A DNA stretch of 64,000 bases, taken from Oscillospiraceae bacterium (lineage in GTDB: Bacteria > Bacillota > Clostridia > Oscillospirales > Acutalibacteraceae). The DNA is taken from NCBI GenBank assembly GCA_015066245.1, contig SVOS01000005.1:1-64000 (forward strand), in the 5' to 3' direction. The translations under genes were made by a program, and so were the position numbers. The notes under the pieces were generated by a model. That model ran no database searches and was not told the origin of the DNA. It was given only the letters and a program-made list of their open reading frames with translations. Position 1 is the stretch's first letter. Each line of letters starts with the position of its first letter. This document shows positions 58,515-64,000 of this stretch, piece by piece.

Positions 58515-59819
58515 TTAACCGAACACGTTGGATATGGCATCAACCTGAGAGACGGTGTTTGCGGACATAGTATTGTTTAAAAACAGAACTTCTTTGATAC
58601 CGTTATCTTTGCAGTATTTGTTAAGGTCACCGCTCCAGTATCTGTAGTCGATAAGGTGAACTTCGTCGTAGTTTGCAGAAAGATAAGGAGCAAAGGCATT
58701 GGCAAAGCTGTCTTTTACGAGAGCAATCTTTCTGCCGCTGCCGCAATCGGAGTGGATAACAAACTGAGCGGTATCGCCCCAACAGAATACACCGTAAGTA
58801 AGCTCACCGCCCACTGCGGCAGGATAGTATACATCAACGGTAAGGGTGTCGCTGTACATACTCTCGTTCATGTAAGCATAGGTATTGTTGGGAAGGCTAT
58901 AGTAGTGAACTGTATCTGTGTTCTGGGCAAGTACACTGCTGCCTGTGGCAGTATAAAGAGAGCCTAAGAAACCGTCTACACTGTATTTTTCGGATTTTGT
59001 GATATCCATGGGGGTAAGTCCCAGAGTGTTACAGAAGGATTCATAGCCGTAATATGCACCTAAGGCAGTCCAGTGGTGGTCTGTACCGTAGAAAATATAC
59101 TCGTTGCAGTGATTTGCAAGGTTATTATAGCAGTCAATGGGAGTAATTCTCTTATCCAGATTGCTGATGATATACTGTATATTCTCTGACTGTGAGTCGG
59201 TTTCTATACCATTTTTGATTAATCTCTGAGGAATACCGAACTCGGTATGATTGCCCACAACCATATTGTAGACCTTGATATCTTTGTCAAGCTTGGCTGT
59301 GTAGCCGTTGATAGCCTTTGCATAGTATTCGGCAGCTTTGTTGCCACTGTAGAAAAGGTTAAAGGCTTTGTTCTGCCAGATGCAGATGGTGTTTGTTGCC
59401 ATTACTGCGTCAGAGCCGTCGTCAGCTATAGCAGGAGTAATGTGCTCGCCTATTTCTGCAGGCTTTGTCTCCTCAGGCACTGTGGTAGCAGGTACGGTGG
59501 TAGGTGCTACTGTGGTCTCGGGAACGGTGGTGGGAGCCTCGGTAGTCTCTGCTACAGTGGTCTCTACAATTGCAACCTGGTCTTTGGTAGCTTCGTCTTT
59601 GGTACTGCTTGTACCGAGAGAAGAGAAAAAGGGAATCAGCACAAAATATGTAAGTGCCGCAATACCTGCAACTACCAGCAGGCACAAGGCAACTATCAGT
59701 GCTCTGAATAAAAGCTTTTTCTGAACCCTCTTTTTTCTTTTTCTGTGTTTTCTGTTGACGGTGTAGCTGGAGCCCACCATGCCGATGAAAAATTCATCGT
59801 TTTGTCTTCGTTTTCTCAT
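58515..59819 (-). CDS. DHHW family cell-surface protein
   Basis: A 434-residue membrane-anchored protein. The first 38 residues are basic and cytoplasmic, followed by one hydrophobic helix (about 39-63). A linker rich in Thr, Val, Pro and Glu (about 85-115) leads to the external domain. Its signature is YGTDHHWTALGAYYGYESF (about 243-261), and a second motif is ALVKDSFANAFAPYL, which has the serine position of SGNH/AlgX-like acyl-ester enzymes. DHHW proteins are common in gut Firmicutes and are thought to work on wall or capsule polysaccharide O-acetylation, although no activity is proven for this one. AGGAGAAG precedes the ATG. A Nudix gene follows in the operon. Confidence 0.88.
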   Translation of the reverse strand: MRKRRQNDEFFIGMVGSSYTVNRKHRKRKKRVQKKLLFRALIVALCLLVVAGIAALTYFVLIPFFSSLGTSSTKDEATKDQVAIVETTVAETTEAPTTVPETTVAPTTVPATTVPEETKPAEIGEHITPAIADDGSDAVMATNTICIWQNKAFNLFYSGNKAAEYYAKAINGYTAKLDKDIKVYNMVVGNHTEFGIPQRLIKNGIETDSQSENIQYIISNLDKRITPIDCYNNLANHCNEYIFYGTDHHWTALGAYYGYESFCNTLGLTPMDITKSEKYSVDGFLGSLYTATGSSVLAQNTDTVHYYSLPNNTYAYMNESMYSDTLTVDVYYPAAVGGELTYGVFCWGDTAQFVIHSDCGSGRKIALVKDSFANAFAPYLSANYDEVHLIDYRYWSGDLNKYCKDNGIKEVLFLNNTMSANTVSQVDAISNVFG

Positions 59820-59897
59820 AAACTTCTCCTCAAAAAATCCTGTTTGCCGGTCTTATTCAAGACAAGCAAGCTTCCTGATAATTCTGCAACGCAGAAT

Positions 59898-59939
59898 TTG
59901 ACATTTATACAGTATAAATATACAATACTTTTATGTCAA
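59898..59939. promoter_or_regulatory. Two overlapping opposite promoters
   Basis: On the minus strand TTGACA (59934-59939), 17 bases, TATACT (59911-59916) drives the DHHW gene. On the plus strand TTGACA (59898-59903), 17 bases, TACAAT (59921-59926) points at the aminotransferase. The two use the same 42 bases, and the palindrome TTTATAC-A-GTATAAA (59904-59918) lies inside. A small hairpin AATTCTGC/GCAGAATT sits just left (59880-59898). Confidence 0.65.
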
Positions 59940-60024
59940 AAGACAATAAAAGTAACCGAATTGTGATTATTTTTTAATTATCAAGGCGTGTTTGTAACTG
60001 TTTTGCCTTAAATTTCAAAAAAAT

Positions 60025-60053
60025 TTGCACATTGAGGTTATATATGTTAAAAT
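60025..60053 (+). promoter_or_regulatory. Proximal promoter of the aminotransferase gene
   Basis: TTGCAC (60025-60030), 17 bases, TAAAAT (60048-60053). The leader is about 40 bases to ATG 60103. Confidence 0.65.
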
Positions 60054-60102
60054 ATAAGTTAAAGTTTTGTTGCAAAAATAATCAATGACAAGAGGCGTTA
60101 TT

Positions 60103-61287
60103 ATGAATTATACATTTTCAGACAGAGTGAATACTCTTAAGCCCAGCGCAATCCGTGAAATTTTTAAATATGCTGCTGACCCCGAGGTGGTGTCCCTTTC
60201 AGCAGGCAATCCTGCACCTGATGCTTTCCCAAAAGAAGCAGTAGCTGAGATTTCCGCGAAGCTCCTCAAAGAAAACCCCGTACTTGCTCTGCAGTATGGT
60301 CTTACAGAGGGTTATGTTCCCTTGAGAGAAACACTCAAGAAGTATATGACAGAGAAATACGGTGTAAATATGGAGGGTAACGACCTTATTATTACATCAG
60401 GTGCTCAGCAGGTTATGGACCTTGTTACAAAATCTCTTGTTAACGAAGGCGATGTTGTAATTACCGAGGCTCCTTCCTTTATCGGCTCTCTCAACACCTT
60501 CAGAAGCTACAATGCAAAGCTTGTAGGTGTGCCTATGGACGATGACGGAATGAATATGGAGGAGCTTGAGAAAGCCCTCAAAGAAAACGAGAATATCAGA
60601 TTTATCTATACAATCCCCAACTTCCAGAATCCCTCAGGCATTACAATGAGCCTTGAGAAAAGAAAGAAGATGTACGAGCTTGCAAAGCAGTACGGTGTGC
60701 TTATTTTAGAGGACAACCCCTACGGAGAGCTGAGATACAAGGGTGAGGATTTGCCAAATATCAAATCCTTTGATACCGACGGAATTGTTATTTATGCGGG
60801 CTCATTCTCAAAGGTTATTTCTCCCGGTATGCGTGTAGGCTGGTGTGTGGCACCTGCTGAGATTATCCAGAAGATGGTAGTATGCAAGCAGGGCGAGGAC
60901 GTACACACAAATATGTGGTCTCAGGTGGTTTGTAACGAGTTTATGACAAAGTACGATTTCGACGCTCACCTTGAGATGCTGAGAAAGCTCTACAGCGAAA
61001 AGCTTGAGTACACAATGACTCTCTTAAAAGAAAACCTTAGTGATAAAATCACATACGGTGAGGTTGAGGGCGGCCTTTTCATCTGGTGCACACTTCCCGA
61101 GGACGTGGATATGAACGCATTTTGTCTGGAGCTTGTAAAGAATAAGGTTTGTGTTGTACCCGGCAATGCATTCTTAACAGACGAAAAAGAGATTTCTCAT
61201 AACTTCCGCATTAATTTCTCTACACCTTCTAACCAGCAGCTTAAGAAGGGTATCGAGATTTTAGGCAGAGTTTCAAAAACACTTTAA
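60103..61287 (+). CDS. PLP-dependent aminotransferase, class I/II (2-aminoadipate/LysN-like)
   Basis: A 394-residue fold-type I aminotransferase of the aminoadipate/MocR-catalytic-domain subgroup. Signatures are LSAGNPAPDAFP near the N-terminus, LQYGLTEGYVPLRE, TSGAQQVMDLV, the asparagine in IPNFQNPSG, EDNPYGELRY, and the PLP lysine in YAGSFSKVISPGMRVGW (about 233). It lacks the N-terminal GntR DNA-binding domain of MocR regulators, so it is an enzyme only. The ATG at 60103 is chosen over ATG 60085, because AGAGG lies 7 bases upstream. The amino-acid substrate is uncertain (aromatic, branched or aminoadipate). trpS follows after 18 bases. Confidence 0.88.
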   Translation: MNYTFSDRVNTLKPSAIREIFKYAADPEVVSLSAGNPAPDAFPKEAVAEISAKLLKENPVLALQYGLTEGYVPLRETLKKYMTEKYGVNMEGNDLIITSGAQQVMDLVTKSLVNEGDVVITEAPSFIGSLNTFRSYNAKLVGVPMDDDGMNMEELEKALKENENIRFIYTIPNFQNPSGITMSLEKRKKMYELAKQYGVLILEDNPYGELRYKGEDLPNIKSFDTDGIVIYAGSFSKVISPGMRVGWCVAPAEIIQKMVVCKQGEDVHTNMWSQVVCNEFMTKYDFDAHLEMLRKLYSEKLEYTMTLLKENLSDKITYGEVEGGLFIWCTLPEDVDMNAFCLELVKNKVCVVPGNAFLTDEKEISHNFRINFSTPSNQQLKKGIEILGRVSKTL

Positions 61288-61305
61288 TATAAAGAGGATA
61301 TAAAA

Positions 61306-62319
61306 ATGGAAAACACAACAGAGAAAAAGAAAATAGTATACAGTGCCATTCAGCCCTCAGGTACAATTACTCTGGGCAATTACCTCGGTGCACTTAAAAA
61401 CTGGGTGGTTATGCAGGAGGAGGGTACTCATAACTGCATCTACACATTAGCAGACTTACATACAATTACTGTTCGTCAGGAGCCCGCAAAAATGCGTAAG
61501 AATGTTCTTGATGCTTATGCATCCATTCTTGCTTGCGGTGTTGACGTAGAAAAGAGCATCTTTTTTATCCAGAGCCACGTGCACCAGCACGCAGAATTAG
61601 CATGGATTTTAAACTGCTACACTCAGTTTGGTGAGCTTTCCAGAATGACACAGTTCAAGGACAAGTCCGCAAAGCATGCCGATAACATCAACGCAGGTCT
61701 TTTTACATACCCCTGCCTTATGGCTGCGGATATTCTCCTTTATCAGGCAGATTTGGTTCCTGTTGGAGCTGACCAGAAGCAGCATATTGAGCTTGCCCGT
61801 GATGTAGCCGGCAGATTCAATAGCCTTTATTCTCCCACATTTACTGTTCCCGAGGGCTTTATCCCCAAGAACGGTGCAAGAGTTATGAGCCTTCAGGACC
61901 CCACAAAGAAGATGAGCAAGTCCGATGAAAACGTTAACGCTTGTGTGTCTTTGCTGGATTCTCCCGACGTAATTCTCAAGAAGTTCAAGCGTGCTGTTAC
62001 CGATAGCGAAGCTCGAGTAGCTTATGGCGAAGGCAAGGACGGCATCAACAACCTTATGGGTATTTACTCCGTTGTTACAGGCAAGTCTATGCAGGAGATT
62101 GAGGACGAGTTTGCAGGCAAGGGTTACGGCGACTTTAAGGTAGCAGTTGGCGAAGCGGTTATTGAGGAGCTCAGACCTATCCGCGAAAAATATGAAAAAC
62201 TCATTGCCGACAAGGCATACCTTGAGGAAAGCTACCGCAAGGGTGCAGAAATTGCCGAGCGTATGGCTCAGCGTACACTTGACAAGGTAATGAAGAAGAT
62301 TGGTTTTATTCATAAATAA
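61306..62319 (+). CDS. trpS: Tryptophanyl-tRNA synthetase
   Basis: Class I synthetase of 337 residues that charges tRNA-Trp. The HIGH-equivalent lies in IQPSGTITLGNYLGAL (about 15-30). The KMSKS motif is exact in TKKMSKSDEN (about 203-212). Other TrpRS marks are LADLHTITVR and DILLYQADLVPVGADQKQHIELARD. The length is typical. AAAGAGGA precedes the ATG. It follows an aminotransferase gene in the same operon and has no T-box of its own, whereas the distant trpB does. It supplies the charging reaction that the trpB T-box monitors. Confidence 0.97.
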   Translation: MENTTEKKKIVYSAIQPSGTITLGNYLGALKNWVVMQEEGTHNCIYTLADLHTITVRQEPAKMRKNVLDAYASILACGVDVEKSIFFIQSHVHQHAELAWILNCYTQFGELSRMTQFKDKSAKHADNINAGLFTYPCLMAADILLYQADLVPVGADQKQHIELARDVAGRFNSLYSPTFTVPEGFIPKNGARVMSLQDPTKKMSKSDENVNACVSLLDSPDVILKKFKRAVTDSEARVAYGEGKDGINNLMGIYSVVTGKSMQEIEDEFAGKGYGDFKVAVGEAVIEELRPIREKYEKLIADKAYLEESYRKGAEIAERMAQRTLDKVMKKIGFIHK

Positions 62320-62324
62320 AGCTT

Positions 62325-63344
62325 ATGAACGCAGAAGAGTATAAAACTATTCGCCAAGCACACAAAAATGTGTTTGGCGATACCTTTGACAAAGCCTTTG
62401 GTTCAAATGCACAGGCACAGGAGCTTTTAACAGTTGCTCTCCTTTACCTTTCAAGGCAAGACCACGAAAAATCAAAACCTCTCCTTGATATGCTGGAGAG
62501 TATGGCTGAAAGTGCTTTTGACGAGGCGTCGGTGTGGTATTTCAAAGGTCTCAGCTATGAGCTTCTCGGAGACGAGGAGCAAATGGCAGAATATTATGAA
62601 AAGGTGCTTGACTCAGGTGTTGACCTTAGTGTGAGCCTTGTATACACCCCTTATTACCGCAGTGCAAAGCTCAATCAGAAAGCCTCCAAGCCTAAAAAAG
62701 CCGTGTATTACTTCAGCAAAGCTATGGAGTTTTTCGAGGGAAGAAATGTAACACCTGCAACTGCCAAAGCAGTAAGTCAGATGCTTTACGATGCAGCAAC
62801 GGTGTACCTTTATATGCATGATTACGAAAACTGTGAGAAGTTTCTTAAGCTTTCACAGGATTTCAGCAAAGCTCAGAATCAGCAGCGAGATTATGTCGAG
62901 GCGATTTTAGCCGCAATCAACGGAAATGCACAGAAGTGCAAGGAGATTGTGGAAAAACTGAGCAACGATACGCTCAGGATAAGCTGCCTGAAGCTGACAG
63001 AGGCGATACTGAGCGGGAGTGATTTGCACTACTGTGAAGTCCCTCAAGACAGAGATAATTTTGAGGAATTTTTGGCAGGTTTTGCAGAAAGAGAAGAATT
63101 TCTGAGAAATCAGATTGTATTGAACAATGCAGAAACTGTCGAAAAAACTTTGTCAGGAGTTTTGTCTGCGGTTTTTGATTATGTCAACAGAGCTGTGGAA
63201 TGTGAAATTCAAATGAACAACGATATAGTTATAGTCAAATGCAAAAACTATTATATACGGACTCTAAAAAAAGAGCAGGAGGCTTTGTTCTCGCAAATCT
63301 CCGAAAAATTCCCCAACTGGAAATTTATATCTGTAGACGAATAG
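62325..63344 (+). CDS. TPR-like helical repeat protein
   Basis: A 339-residue cytoplasmic protein with no catalytic motif. Helical pairs resembling tetratricopeptide repeats run through about residues 30-215, for example WYFKGLSYELLGDEEQMAEYYEKVL and KKAVYYFSKAMEFF, followed by DAATVYLYMHDYENCEKFLKLS. The C-terminal 100 residues are a separate alpha/beta region ending NWKFISVDE. There is no signal peptide or membrane segment. It starts 5 bases after trpS and is the last gene of that operon. The function is unknown; TPR proteins usually serve as protein-binding scaffolds. Confidence 0.75.
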   Translation: MNAEEYKTIRQAHKNVFGDTFDKAFGSNAQAQELLTVALLYLSRQDHEKSKPLLDMLESMAESAFDEASVWYFKGLSYELLGDEEQMAEYYEKVLDSGVDLSVSLVYTPYYRSAKLNQKASKPKKAVYYFSKAMEFFEGRNVTPATAKAVSQMLYDAATVYLYMHDYENCEKFLKLSQDFSKAQNQQRDYVEAILAAINGNAQKCKEIVEKLSNDTLRISCLKLTEAILSGSDLHYCEVPQDRDNFEEFLAGFAEREEFLRNQIVLNNAETVEKTLSGVLSAVFDYVNRAVECEIQMNNDIVIVKCKNYYIRTLKKEQEALFSQISEKFPNWKFISVDE

Positions 63345-63354
63345 CCTATAAACT

Positions 63355-63390
63355 AAACCCCACCGATTTAATTTCGGTGGGGTTTTTCTA
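63355..63390. terminator. Bidirectional terminator, TPR gene and HAD gene
   Basis: Perfect 12-bp stem AAACCCCACCGA/TCGGTGGGGTTT (63355-63366 and 63374-63385), then TTC. It lies between convergent genes. Confidence 0.88.
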
Positions 63391-64000
63391 TATCTCAGTA
63401 AAATTTTCTATTTCTAAAATCGCTGTTTCGCTTTTTGCGCCAACTGCCACGAAAGCCATATTGGCGTTTTCAGCGGCTTTGAGTCCTGCAGGAGAGTCTT
63501 CGAAAACAAGGCATTTTTCGGGATTTACACCCAAAAGTTCTGCTGCTTTAAGAAAAATTGCAGGGTCGGGCTTTTTGGGAAGTCCCAAATTTCCATCTGC
63601 AACTACATCGAAATAGTTTGTGAGCTCTACCTTATTTAAAAGCTCGGTGGTGGTAGATGCGGAGGACGCAACGGCGATTTTCACACCCATGCTTTTAAGC
63701 CTTGCAAGGAAATCCTCAACACCGTTTATGAGCAGGCTCTTATCAATGCTTTTGCACAGATTCTTGAAATATTCATCCTTGATTCTGCAGATTTCAAGGC
63801 ATTCTTCGTCGCTTATTTTTCTGCCGATTTTCTTTGCAAAGGTGTCTACAATGTGCTTTCTTCCTGTGCTTTTAAGGGGCAGATATTCTTCCTCGGTAAG
63901 AAAACCACCCAGTATCCCAAAGCCTTTGTTCCAAGCCTTGAAATGCAGGCTTTCGGTGTCAGCAACAACTCCGTCAAAGTCAAAAATATATGCATCAAAA
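63388..64000 (-). CDS. HAD family hydrolase, beta-phosphoglucomutase-like (partial)
   Basis: The open frame runs from the stop near 63388 to the window edge on the minus strand, about 204 codons, so only the first few residues are missing. The visible N-terminus reads FDAYIFDFDGVVADTES, containing the DxD nucleophile pair of the HAD superfamily. Later motifs are VASSAST (motif II, Ser/Thr), KKPDPAIFLKAAELLG (motif III, Lys) and FEDSPAGLKAAENANM (motif IV). The cap domain is the helical type seen in beta-phosphoglucomutase and small sugar-phosphate phosphatases. Which reaction it performs cannot be decided without the cap specificity loop being compared. Confidence 0.9.
   Translation of the reverse strand, partial: FDAYIFDFDGVVADTESLHFKAWNKGFGILGGFLTEEEYLPLKSTGRKHIVDTFAKKIGRKISDEECLEICRIKDEYFKNLCKSIDKSLLINGVEDFLARLKSMGVKIAVASSASTTTELLNKVELTNYFDVVADGNLGLPKKPDPAIFLKAAELLGVNPEKCLVFEDSPAGLKAAENANMAFVAVGAKSETAILEIENFTEI

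Noticed and set aside
61609-62313. Open frame of 234 codons opposite trpS
   Set aside because: Antisense shadow; trpS has exact catalytic motifs and takes the whole region.
1-64000. CRISPR arrays, tRNA or rRNA genes, insertion sequences, prophage or conjugative genes
   Set aside because: I read for direct repeats with spacers, transposase and integrase motifs and tRNA-like cloverleafs and found none that held up. A covariance-model search would settle small RNAs.

Overview
The window looks like chromosomal DNA from an anaerobic, low-to-mid GC Firmicute of the Oscillospiraceae/Ruminococcaceae type (related to Ruminococcus). The pointers are three type I dockerin proteins, an oxygen-defence set of rubredoxin, superoxide reductase and flavodiiron protein, an archaeal-type ProS, GlnS next to GltX, clostridial B12-dependent MetH with a detached activation domain, sigma-A promoters and a T-box. 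I found no rRNA, tRNA, CRISPR array, transposase or phage gene. It reads as core genome with small accessory islands.

Layout. 0.1-3 kb: zinc-type efflux pump with a divergent TetR regulator, and a cysteine desulfidase. 3-9 kb: membrane-anchored 5'-nucleotidase, MATE pump, and a secreted dockerin protein with three starch-binding-like modules. 9-15.5 kb: AI-2E permease, AgrC/LytTR two-component pair, ATP-grasp protein and Tex. 15.5-17.2 kb: tryptophan T-box controlling an orphan trpB. 17.8-21.7 kb: oxygen/NO detoxification cluster with a divergent Crp/Fnr regulator and a 16-bp palindromic operator. 22-29 kb: AsnB, RibF, MATE, phosphodiesterase and an OmpR-type two-component system. 29-34.5 kb: YfhO with divergent GtrB and GtrA, a complete three-component cell-surface glycosylation system. 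34.5-37.4 kb: ECF sigma, membrane protein with an extracellular domain (candidate anti-sigma) and a dockerin protein in one operon. 37.6-46.3 kb: ValS, a small XRE island with two membrane proteins sharing one promoter architecture, then GltX-GlnS-SDR-DUF308. 46.3-49 kb: a pseudogene, a lipoprotein and a structured hairpin array. 49-53 kb: metF, MetH-activation protein and a frameshifted metH. 53-60 kb: LCP protein and class B sortase, ProS, a second small dockerin protein, Nudix hydrolase and a DHHW protein. 60-64 kb: aminotransferase, TrpS, TPR-like protein and a HAD hydrolase that runs off the window end.

Links between genes. The three dockerin proteins, the ECF system, the sortase and the glycosylation trio all serve the cell surface. 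The met genes form one methyl-transfer pathway from methylene-THF to methionine. The Rd/SOR/FDP operon would reduce superoxide, O2 or NO using rubredoxin electrons. Most convergent genes are separated by clear intrinsic terminators. Starts were moved inward from the longest reading frame wherever a good ribosome-binding site lay ahead of an internal ATG.
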